The notes beneath the pieces were generated by a model that did not search any database, was not told where the DNA came from, and was given only the letters and a program-made list of their open reading frames with translations. A DNA stretch of 64,000 nt from JANQRX01 sp963663975 (lineage in GTDB: Bacteria; Pseudomonadota; Alphaproteobacteria; Rhizobiales; Kaistiaceae). The position numbers and the translations under genes are program-made. Location: NCBI GenBank assembly GCA_963663975.2, contig CAXXRA010000015.1:806001-870000 (forward strand), given 5' to 3'. Below, piece by piece: positions 9,046-16,472 of the stretch; position 1 is the first letter of the stretch; each line of letters starts with the position of its first letter.

Positions 9046-9972
9046 CTACTTGCGATGGCGGCCCTGGCCGGTCGGCCGAAGAGGGCGGCGACAAGTTCCA
9101 CCACGATTTTCGCGGTGCGCCCGCGCCCGTCGAGCAGCGGATTGAGTTCGGCGATGTCGACCGACGTCACCAGGCCGCTATCGTGCAGCATCGCCATGAT
9201 GAGACGCGCCTGGGCCAGGCTAGCGCCGCCGGCGACGGGCGTGGCGACGGCGGGGGCGATCTCGGGGTCGAGAAAATCCACGTCGAGGCTGACGTGAAGG
9301 CGCCCATCCGCCGCTTGCACGCGCGCGAGGAAGGCGCCCAGCGGGGCGGCCACGCCGTGCCGGTGGAGGGCGCTCATGTCGTGGATCTCGATCGCCGCCG
9401 CGCTCGCCCGCCCGCGCTCGCCGGGGTCGACCGAGCGAATGCCCATCATGCAGATATTGGCCGGATCGATCGGCACGCCCAGTTCAGGAAGGCGGCCGAG
9501 GAATCCCGGCTGGCCTGAAAGGTAGGCGATCGGCGTGCCATGCAGATGGCCACTGACCGTACTGTCGAGCGTGTGGTTGTCGGGATGGGCATCGAGCCAC
9601 AGGAGGAATTGCGGCCGTTGATCCTCAATCGCGGCGGGCGACGGCGGACACCGCGCCGGCGGCGATCGAATGGTCGCCGCCAAGAAAAATCGGCACCGCG
9701 CCCGCGCCCATTGCCTGGCGGCCGACGCGCTGGAGCGCGCGCGTCCACGCCGCGTAGTCGGCAAGATGATGAACGGCCGGATTGGGGTGCGGCGGCTGAT
9801 GGCCGGCGTCGATGGCGTGATTACCGAGATCGGTGACGGCATGACCGGCCGCCGCCAGGGCCTTGGCCAGCTCGGCATTGCGCAGGGCGTCCGGACCCAT
9901 CGCCGAGCCGGCGCGGGCGCCGCCGCTCTCCGCCGGCGCCCCGATCAATGTGATGGCATGAATTTGCGTCAT
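9046..9972 (-). pseudogene. rocF: Arginase, apparently frameshifted
   Basis: Manganese enzyme hydrolysing arginine to ornithine and urea. All metal-binding motifs are present but in two frames: the first reads from ATG 9972 (GGGAG 10 bp upstream) through FLGGDHSIAAGAVSAVA; the second, from about 9640, gives FLLWLDAHPDNHT and HVSLDVDFLDP. After the second part (IVVELVAALFGRP) the frame has no stop and runs into ocd. A TAG at 9048-9046 sits in the original frame, so one extra base near 9640 and one missing base near 9075 would restore a ~309-residue enzyme ending there. Real fusion to ocd is the alternative. With ocd it converts arginine to proline. Confidence 0.85.
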
Positions 9973-10114
9973 CGACACGGCTCCCAACGACCGCATGGCC
10001 GGGAATCGGCACGTTGCATATTGAGAAAATCGTACGACCAGATAGAGAGATCAATGGTGGCGATAGCTCGAATCGCGCCTATATTTGTCAAAACGGAATG
10101 GCAAAGTGAACAAT

Positions 10115-10564
10115 ATGGATAGAACGGATCAAAGACTGGTCGCGGCCCTGCGGCGCAACGCACGCGCACCCGTGTCGGAACTGGCGGGCAATCTCGGGGT
10201 ATCCCGGGCGACCATAAGGGCGCGCATGGACCGGCTGGTCGCCAACGGCGAGATTCTCGGTTTCACCGTGATCCTCAAGGGCGACCATGACGGACTGCCG
10301 GTGCGCGGCGTCACCCTGGTCGCCACCGAAGGCAAGGGCCAGACCGGAATTATCTCAGAACTGAGCGGATTTGCCGAGGTCCGCAGGATTCACACCACCA
10401 ATGGAAGATGGGATCTGGTGGTGGAACTGGGGGCTGAGACCCTGGCCGAACTCGATCATGTTCTGAATCGTATTCGACTGATCGAGGGCGTGGTCAGAAG
10501 CGACACCAGCCTCTATCTGTCGACCCGGCAGGGCGGCACGGTACGCGCCTCGTCAGGATCCTGA
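10115..10564 (+). CDS. Lrp/AsnC-family transcriptional regulator
   Basis: A ~149-residue feast/famine regulator: N-terminal helix-turn-helix (MDRTDQRLVAALRRNARAPV, then LGVSRATIRARMDRL) and a C-terminal RAM ligand-binding domain (RRIHTTNGRWDLVVELG). ATG 10115 matches the family N-terminus; an upstream in-frame TTG at 10085 is less likely. It is divergent from arginase and ocd across 142 bp, the usual arrangement for Lrp-type activators of arginine/ornithine catabolism responding to an amino acid. Its last 52 bp overlap the 3' end of the convergent HAD gene. Confidence 0.88.
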   Translation: MDRTDQRLVAALRRNARAPVSELAGNLGVSRATIRARMDRLVANGEILGFTVILKGDHDGLPVRGVTLVATEGKGQTGIISELSGFAEVRRIHTTNGRWDLVVELGAETLAELDHVLNRIRLIEGVVRSDTSLYLSTRQGGTVRASSGS

Positions 10565-11298
10565 CCGCCGTCCTTGCGCTGTTCCCGGCGGTGGGCGTGG
10601 ACCAGATCGGCCATGCTGTGAAAATGAAAATCGATGCGGTAGTCGCCCTGGGGGCGCGCGGTCGCGCCATGACCCTCAGCCCCGTGCCGGCGGTCGATCC
10701 AGGCGGTCTTGAGGCCGATGCTTGTGGCCGGGACGTGATCGTGAAACAGGCTCTGCGCGACGTGCAGGATGGCGCTTTGCGGCTTGCCGAAATCGGTCGC
10801 GACGCGCTCGATCAGATACTCGAAATTCTTCGGCGATGGTTTGTAGGCGCCGACGTCCTGGGCGGTGTAGATGGCGTCCCACGGCTCGCCCAGGCGCTTG
10901 TCACTGCCGCGATAGCTGGCGCGGTCGCAATTGGTCAGCGTGATCAGCGTGTGCTGCCGGCCGAGATAGCGAAGCGCCTCGGCGGCATCGGCAAAGGCCG
11001 GCCATGCGCCCACCGAGGCGCCGAATTCGGCCGCCTCTCCGGGCGCGACGCTGACGCCCCAATCGGCCGCCAGCCGATCGTGAATCGCGGCCAGGAGGTC
11101 GCTGTAGCGCAAGGCCGGGGTCGCACTCTGTTGCGCGGATTCGGCCGCCGCGAATTGCTCCAGCACGTCCTCATCCGGTGGCGGTCGGTCCACCCTGGCG
11201 GTGAGCCCCGACAGCGCCGCCAGCAGCCCCGCCTCCCAGTCGATCAGCGTGCCATAGGTGTCGAAGGTCAGAATTTCGAAGTCTGAAAGCCGCCTCAC
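10513..11298 (-). CDS. HAD-superfamily hydrolase, haloacid dehalogenase type II-like
   Basis: A 261-residue HAD hydrolase. Motif I is FDTYGTLIDW (nucleophile Asp ~12), motif II TLTNCD, the motif III lysine lies in YKPSPKNFEYLI, and HVAQSLFHD precedes the acidic motif IV region. The DxYGTL form and helical cap match L-2-haloacid dehalogenase type II, although many such proteins act on phosphates. The last ~30 residues (HRREQRKDGGQDPDEA onward) go beyond the family core and run antisense to the end of the Lrp gene, so the 3' end may be overextended. It lies 24 bp behind the pirin gene. Confidence 0.82.
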   Translation of the reverse strand: MRRLSDFEILTFDTYGTLIDWEAGLLAALSGLTARVDRPPPDEDVLEQFAAAESAQQSATPALRYSDLLAAIHDRLAADWGVSVAPGEAAEFGASVGAWPAFADAAEALRYLGRQHTLITLTNCDRASYRGSDKRLGEPWDAIYTAQDVGAYKPSPKNFEYLIERVATDFGKPQSAILHVAQSLFHDHVPATSIGLKTAWIDRRHGAEGHGATARPQGDYRIDFHFHSMADLVHAHRREQRKDGGQDPDEARTVPPCRVDR

Positions 11299-11322
11299 GT
11301 CCCTCGCTCTGAAACGGCCGCC

Positions 11323-12231
11323 TCAGCCCTGCTTGATGAAATTACCCTCGTTGAGGTCTTTGACCGCCTGGCGAAGCTCGTCATTGGTGTTCATCACGAT
11401 CGGTCCGTACCAGGCCACCGGTTCCTGGATCGGCTTGCCCGAGACCAGCAGGAAGCGGATGCCGTGTTCGCCGGCCTGGACGGTGATGTCCTCACCCGAA
11501 TCGAACAGCACCAGCGAACGGTTGCCGCTCTCCTCGCGCACGTGAAACTCCTCTTCCGGCGTCCCGCGCTCGGTCAAGACGCCGAACGGATCGGAGGCGC
11601 CGGCAAAGGTTCCCGAGCCGTCGAAGATATAAGCGAAGGCCTGGCGGTAGGTTTCCACCGGCAGGGTCTTCCGCTTACCCGGCGGCACCCACACGTCGAG
11701 ATATCGTGGTTGCGCGGCGACCCCGTCGACCGGACCGTTCTTGCCCCAGAAATCACCGCAGACGACCCGTACCGTGGTGCCGTCATCGTCGACCACCTCG
11801 GGGATGTCGGCCGCCTGGATGTCCTGATAGCGCGGCGCCGTCATCTTCAGCGAAGACGGGAGATTGGCCCATAACTGGAAGCCGTGCATACGGCCGGCGG
11901 TATCGCCGGTGGGCATTTCCTGGTGCAGGATGCCGCTGCCGGCGGTCATCCATTGCACGTCGCCGGCGCCCAAGGCGCCGCTGTTGCCGAGGCTGTCGGC
12001 ATGGTCGACGGTGCCGGCCAGCACATAGGTGACGGTTTCGATGCCGCGCTGGGGATGCCACGGAAATCCGGCCAGATAGTCGTCCGGCCGATCGTTGCGA
12101 AAATCGTCGAAGAGGAGAAACGGGTCGAACTCGGTCGTGTCGCCAAAGCCGAAGGCGCGGTGCAGCTTGACGCCGGCACCTTCCATCGTCGGTTTGGCTT
12201 CGACCACCTTTTTAACCGGTCTGAGAGACAC
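11323..12231 (-). CDS. Pirin-family bicupin protein
   Basis: A 302-residue double-cupin protein. The N-terminal cupin keeps FPWHPQRGIETVTYVLAG and the metal-site region DVQWMTAGSGILHQEMP, with histidines and glutamate at the expected pirin positions. The C-terminal cupin has RYLDVWVPPGKRKTLPV. Bacterial pirins bind iron; some have quercetinase activity and others regulate metabolic enzymes, and the role here is unknown. It is followed on the same strand by the HAD gene, with which it may be co-transcribed. Confidence 0.9.
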   Translation of the reverse strand: MSLRPVKKVVEAKPTMEGAGVKLHRAFGFGDTTEFDPFLLFDDFRNDRPDDYLAGFPWHPQRGIETVTYVLAGTVDHADSLGNSGALGAGDVQWMTAGSGILHQEMPTGDTAGRMHGFQLWANLPSSLKMTAPRYQDIQAADIPEVVDDDGTTVRVVCGDFWGKNGPVDGVAAQPRYLDVWVPPGKRKTLPVETYRQAFAYIFDGSGTFAGASDPFGVLTERGTPEEEFHVREESGNRSLVLFDSGEDITVQAGEHGIRFLLVSGKPIQEPVAWYGPIVMNTNDELRQAVKDLNEGNFIKQG

Positions 12232-12399
12232 CTGTCCGGCTCCTTTGCGAATTCATCGGGATTTGCGAGTTTGCTTGGCCGACAGGTAGGAAGCAACACC
12301 GGTGAAACAAGGCGTGAGCGCGGTCGGCGCGTGGCTGCCATGGCGCAGGTGCCTCGACTCACGGGCGGCTGGGAGCGGTTGGCGGACGAACTCAAGCCG

Positions 12400-12918
12400 T
12401 CAGTGTGCGGACGCGCCGGCGGCGGACTCGGCCTCGACCAGCGCCCGCATTTCGGCCGGGATACGCACCATCAAGACCACCGCATTGAGCGCGGAAAAGA
12501 CCACTGCAAATGCGATCAGGCCGAACATCAGCGGCACGACGGCGATTTCGATGATGACCACCAGATAGTTCGGGTGATTCAAGAACCGATACGGTCCGCG
12601 CCGGACCCGTTTCTCGCCGGGCACAACGATGATCCGCGTCGTCCATCGCTCGCCGAGCGACCACAGCACCCAAATCCGCAGGACTTCGGTCACGATAAAA
12701 ACCGCCAACCACAATCGATTGATCGGCGCGGCGGCGGCGAGCAGCCAAAGGCCGGCCAACCAAACGGCATGAACGGCCACGATTGCCGGATAATGCTCGC
12801 GGGATTTCTCAATCGCGCCGCGGGCCAGCAGCCGCGCGGTGTTGCGTCTGGCGAGTACGAGTTCGCCAATACGCTGCAGCGTAACAAAGGCGAGGACAAG
12901 GGCGGCCCAACTGATCAT
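12400..12918 (-). CDS. ICMT-family membrane methyltransferase
   Basis: A 172-residue integral membrane protein with about four to five hydrophobic segments and the ICMT/NNMT-like C-terminal motif RGPYRFLNHPNYLVVIIE, which forms the SAM-binding region in isoprenylcysteine carboxyl methyltransferase homologues. Its ATG overlaps the type III PKS stop (ATGA), so translation is coupled. In Bacillus (bpsA-bpsB) and Streptomyces (srsA-srsB) the same pair makes and then O-methylates alkylpyrones or alkylresorcinols; the same role is inferred here. Confidence 0.85.
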   Translation of the reverse strand: MISWAALVLAFVTLQRIGELVLARRNTARLLARGAIEKSREHYPAIVAVHAVWLAGLWLLAAAAPINRLWLAVFIVTEVLRIWVLWSLGERWTTRIIVVPGEKRVRRGPYRFLNHPNYLVVIIEIAVVPLMFGLIAFAVVFSALNAVVLMVRIPAEMRALVEAESAAGASAH

Positions 12919-13967
12919 TGAACCGTTACCGGAACCGAGGCGGCGGTGAAACCTGGACCGAGCGCGGTCAGCAGCGATAACCCGCGGTGACCGTCATCCA
13001 ACGCCTGGCGCAGCACGAAAAGCACCGTCGGTGCAGACATGTTGCCGTAGGATCGCAGCACCTGCCGTTCAAGATCCAGCGCGCCGTCCTGAAGCTCGAA
13101 CGCCGCCTCGATCGCCTGCAGGACTTTCGAGCCGCCAGGGTGGAAGGAGAGGCGGGCAATATCGTTGCGGTCAATTTCCAGCCGGTCGAGAAAGGATTCA
13201 ACCGCCGGCCGCAGATGGCGCCGGGCAAAGGGCGGGATGGCGCGGTCGAATATGACCTCGAATCCGTTCGGATCGACTTTCCAGCCCATGATCTCAAGCG
13301 TCTTCGGCCAGGTATGCTGGTATCCGATACCCAGCTTCACTGCGGGCTCCGCCTGGCCGCAAGAGACGACGGCAGCGGCAGCGCCGTCGCCGAATAGCGC
13401 GGTGGCGACCACATTGGCCTTGGTTGGCTTGTCCAGTTGGAACGCCAGCGAACACAGTTCCACCACGACCAGCAGGACATGCGAGCCTGGCTCGGACCGG
13501 GCGAGGCGCTCCGCGATCGCCAGTCCGGAGATGCCCCCGGCGCAGCCGAGACCGAACACCGGCACGCGAAGTATGTCGGGCCGAAACCCCAAATCCTCGC
13601 TGACATGCGCCTCCAGCGTTGGCGTCGCGATTCCGGTCGAACTGACCGTGACGATCGCGTCAATGTCGGAAGCGCGCAAACCGGCTTGGGCCAGGGCCTG
13701 CCGAGCCGAGCTCCGAAACAGCCCGATGGCGACATCGAGATAGGCTTCGGTGCGCTCCTGCCAGTTCCGCGGCTGCATGTACCAGTCGATCGGCATCGCC
13801 ATGCGGCGCTGATCGATACCGGAATTGACGAACACCTGCTTCAGCCGCTCGAAGTCGTCAAGGCGATCTGAAAACAGCGATTCAACGATCGCTGCCGCAA
13901 CGCTCTGATCGAGGCGGTGTTCGGGCACCGCCGTTGTCAGTGACGAGGTTCCGGAATGCGTGTGCAT
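12915..13967 (-). CDS. Type III polyketide synthase, chalcone/stilbene-synthase-like
   Basis: Iterative ketosynthase condensing a starter acyl-CoA with malonyl-CoA. About 350 residues, the normal length. The Cys-His-Asn triad is visible: Cys in VFGLGCAGGISGL, His in LSFHPGGSKVL and Asn in SYGNMSAPTVLFVL. The C-terminal GPGFTAASVPV stands for the usual GFGPG loop. Start ATG 13967 has GAGGAG 8 bp upstream; the in-frame extension to 14144 looks non-coding. With the coupled methyltransferase the probable product is a methylated alkylpyrone or alkylresorcinol lipid; starter and product cannot be read from sequence. Confidence 0.92.
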   Translation of the reverse strand: MHTHSGTSSLTTAVPEHRLDQSVAAAIVESLFSDRLDDFERLKQVFVNSGIDQRRMAMPIDWYMQPRNWQERTEAYLDVAIGLFRSSARQALAQAGLRASDIDAIVTVSSTGIATPTLEAHVSEDLGFRPDILRVPVFGLGCAGGISGLAIAERLARSEPGSHVLLVVVELCSLAFQLDKPTKANVVATALFGDGAAAAVVSCGQAEPAVKLGIGYQHTWPKTLEIMGWKVDPNGFEVIFDRAIPPFARRHLRPAVESFLDRLEIDRNDIARLSFHPGGSKVLQAIEAAFELQDGALDLERQVLRSYGNMSAPTVLFVLRQALDDGHRGLSLLTALGPGFTAASVPVTVQ

Positions 13968-14167
13968 TGGTCGCTCCTCGGCCTTTGAAGAGGTATCAAC
14001 CCCCGGCTTGAAACCGATCGGCTGCTCGGGGCAACGAGCCTGTGAAGCGATCTCGAACAGCCTTTCGGGCGCCGGCATCGTGTCCAGCCGAATTATGGGT
14101 TCCACTCCCGTTGCAGAATGTAGAGCGGCCGGCCGGGTTGGCACGCCAGCCCGGTCTCAATCAGGTT

Positions 14168-14764
14168 TTACGCTCTTCGGTGATGCTCGCAGCGAGCATC
14201 CGGCGCGAGGCAGCGGACGGCGCGGCGTACCTCGATGTCAACCCGCCTGATGTCCTGATCCGGCGTCACGATCGTGACGTTCTGGCGGTTGCCCACCGTG
14301 GTGACGGTCAAGCCGGCCGAGAAACCGGATCCATGCAGGGTGCCTTCGATCCGGCCGGCGGTGGCGGTGCCGGACACCGTACCGCTGATCTTCAGCACCA
14401 GTTCCTCCCAGCGCCCCCGGATAACCCCGTTATCGTGCTGGAAAAAAGCGTTGATCTGAAAATTGTAGCTGTCGCTGGCACAACGTAGCGCCTGCTGCAG
14501 ATTGTCATCATTGCTCTGGAAATATTGCACCCGGCAACGGAGGCGTTCCTTGGTGCCGCTGGCGTAGGTCACCGTGCCGTTGCCGCCCCAAACGCCGGAT
14601 ATGCCGTTGAACGGCGCCGTGTCGGCGGCGCCGGAGGCCAGGGTCCACAGGACGTAGATCAGGCCGGCAGGTATGGCCAGGAATGCCGACCTCCGGAATC
14701 GCCTGGATGCTCGTCGAATGGAAGCGCATGCCGCAACGCCCTCCTCGTTACCACCGGTTTTCAC
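14168..14764 (-). CDS. Conserved small exported or membrane-anchored protein
   Basis: A 198-residue protein. A basic N-terminus and one hydrophobic segment (FLAIPAGLIYVLWTLASG, residues ~28-46) form a signal peptide or anchor. The rest looks like a compact beta-rich domain (GVWGGNGTVTYASGTKERLR, then CRVQYF, LRCASDSYNFQI, RGRWEE, GTLHG) with two conserved-looking cysteines. I recall similar proteins in Hyphomicrobiales but know no function. It lies 200 bp upstream of the PKS gene on the same strand; whether it belongs to that locus is unclear. Confidence 0.6.
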   Translation of the reverse strand: MKTGGNEEGVAACASIRRASRRFRRSAFLAIPAGLIYVLWTLASGAADTAPFNGISGVWGGNGTVTYASGTKERLRCRVQYFQSNDDNLQQALRCASDSYNFQINAFFQHDNGVIRGRWEELVLKISGTVSGTATAGRIEGTLHGSGFSAGLTVTTVGNRQNVTIVTPDQDIRRVDIEVRRAVRCLAPDARCEHHRRA

Positions 14765-15107
14765 TCTTCTGTTGCCTGGTCACGACTGTGCCACATCGTT
14801 CACAGCGCACTTTCTCAACACTCCCCGCAGCGCCGAATGCGCCAACGGATTCCTGCAGTACGAACTTGTGAAACCCGAGCCTGCAGAGCAACAGCTTCGA
14901 CAGGTTTTGGATTTTTGCGAACCGGGTTCCGATGCTTGTCTTTCCCATGCCAGACGGCCCACCCGGCTGACGATATTATCAGAACGTGCTTGTGGAGCCT
15001 ATGTCATGGCGGGCGAGTTGCCAAAAAACGTCTCGCCGAGACGAGACCTGGCGGGATTGGTCCTCTTGAGGTGCGGCAAGCTGACACCTGCCCGGGAGGT
15101 ATTTGAA
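14765..15107. other. Intergenic region without a recognisable gene
   Basis: 343 bp between the divergent exported-protein gene and the methyltransferase fragment. It holds a small dyad CGTCTC-gcc-GAGACG at 15029-15043, about 65 bp before the fragment's start, possibly an old operator. No coding signal is convincing. Confidence 0.4.
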
Positions 15108-15382
15108 ATGGCCGCAGACCCAGCTAAAATCGATCGGTTGAATCACGCGCTTTATCCGTCTTTGGCGATGCTCGCCGGCATGCAGCTGGACGTTTTTCCC
15201 CCGCTGGCCGACGGGTCGATGACGACCGCGGATCTGGCGACAAAGCTGGGCGTTGGTGCCGCCAAACTGGACCCCCTGCTTCACGCCTGGTCATTGCCGA
15301 ACTGCTCGAACAGCGCGATGGGGGTGGTTTTGCCAATTCGCCCGAGGCGGACCATTTCTTTGTCGCAGTTCGACGCGATTGA
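15108..15382 (+). pseudogene. N-terminal fragment of a SAM-dependent O-methyltransferase
   Basis: ATG 15108 has a good ribosome site (GGGAGG, 8 bp upstream). The product reads like the dimerisation domain of acetylserotonin-type methyltransferases: AADPAKIDRLNHALYPSLAM, then GMQLDVFPPLADG, TTADLATKLGV and KLDPLLHA. A one-base break near 15287 moves the frame to VIAELLEQRDGGGFANSPEA and FFVAVRRD, ending at TGA 15382. The whole catalytic SAM-binding domain is missing. It is a remnant whose former role may have been tied to the neighbouring PKS locus; that link is inference. Confidence 0.65.
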
Positions 15383-15475
15383 CAGGCGGTTCTGCTGGAG
15401 AGTTGAGCCTGACTCGACTCTCAAGTTGCGACAGCGTTGGGGAAGGCGTGATTATCTTCCTCTTCGACTTCGGCA

Positions 15476-15868
15476 ATGCCACTGGGCTGGGTCATAAGGC
15501 CGACCGAAACAGGCCGTTCGTTTCTGGTCACTCTTGCTATCGGTGCGGCCACCTTTTGCAGCTTGGGGTTGGCCGTGACCGCCATTATCTCCAACGCCGA
15601 CGCCTCGCCGGCCATCGCCAACGCTTCCGCCCTCCCGTTGCTTTTCATCTCAGACGTGTTCATTCCGATGCAGGATGCCCCGGCATGGCTGACCAATTTC
15701 GCAGCGGTCTTCCCATTTTGGCATTTCTCCCAGGCCCTTCAGACCGCTTTCAACCCCTTCGAGACCGGAGCCGGTTTCGAACCCGTCCGGCTCGGGATCA
15801 TGGCCGCCTGGATGGCAGGGGGACTGGTAGTAGCGGTCCGCTTCTTCTCGTGGGAGCCTAGCCGCTAG
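15476..15868 (+). pseudogene. C-terminal fragment of an ABC-2 type permease
   Basis: About 130 residues with three to four hydrophobic segments, matching the last part of ABC-2 (drug/polysaccharide export) permeases: SFLVTLAIGAATFCSLGLAV, NADASPAIANASALPLLFIS, the FIPMQDAPAWLTNFAAVFP loop and a final helix before FFSWEP. Intact permeases are ~250 residues; the first half and the partner ATPase are absent. It follows the methyltransferase fragment after ~90 bp, so this is a decayed locus joined by deletion. Confidence 0.65.
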
Positions 15869-15966
15869 CACTGCCCATCCCAGTGACCTGACCCCTACAG
15901 AGGCCGCGCCCATGTCGGTTGATATACATGCTCCATTCTCACACGTAGGGTTTGCCCCACGTGTGA

Positions 15967-16242
15967 TTTCAACGAGTTACGCGTGGTAAAAACGAAGAAC
16001 GCATACAACTTAGCGCACCCACGCCAGACGACATCGCGGAAATTCAACCACCCGAAATTGGTGCCACGTACCCAATCGGCTCCAAGGATCAGGTACACGT
16101 TCATCTGGCGTCGCGCTTCGATGATGGCCGGGAGAATTGGGAAGTCGTCAAGACATCCGCTAACTACGTCGTGGCAACTTGCCCCTCGCGAAATGCAGCC
16201 GAACAGAGAGCGCGACGCCTGATTGCTGAAGGGGTTTTGTAA
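15967..16242 (+). pseudogene. Open stretch without start codon, probable gene remnant
   Basis: The frame is open for 91 codons between TGA 15964 and TAA 16240 but contains no ATG, GTG or TTG. The end reads like a genuine protein tail (GRENWEVVKTSANYVVATC, then RNAAEQRARRLIAEGVL). I recognise no family. It may be the tail of another decayed gene; chance openness in GC-rich DNA is possible. The following 230 bp to the ABC exporter end show nothing recognisable. Confidence 0.25.
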
Positions 16243-16472
16243 GGCGATACACTGCCCATTGGATTGCGCACCGGAAACCCTTAGCCGGCATTCTCGAAGA
16301 CAACGGCCTCTTTAGCGCATCTATGCCAGGTTCGAGGAATTGGCCGGTACGAGCAGGAAGGCGACCGGCGACGACCAATCGTGACCGCGCCGGTCAGCCA
16401 TGACCTGGCAGCCGGAGTCGGCCTTTCGTCGGGTCCAAATGGCGGGGGTCTGTGTCTTCAAAGGCAGCCCGC

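Noticed and set aside
8148..9518. 456-codon plus-strand open frame over ocd/arginase
   Set aside because: Antisense to catalytic motifs of both enzymes; no recognisable domain.
13968..14144. N-terminal extension of the type III PKS
   Set aside because: ATG 13967 has GAGGAG at 8 bp and gives the normal family length; the extension has no conserved residues.
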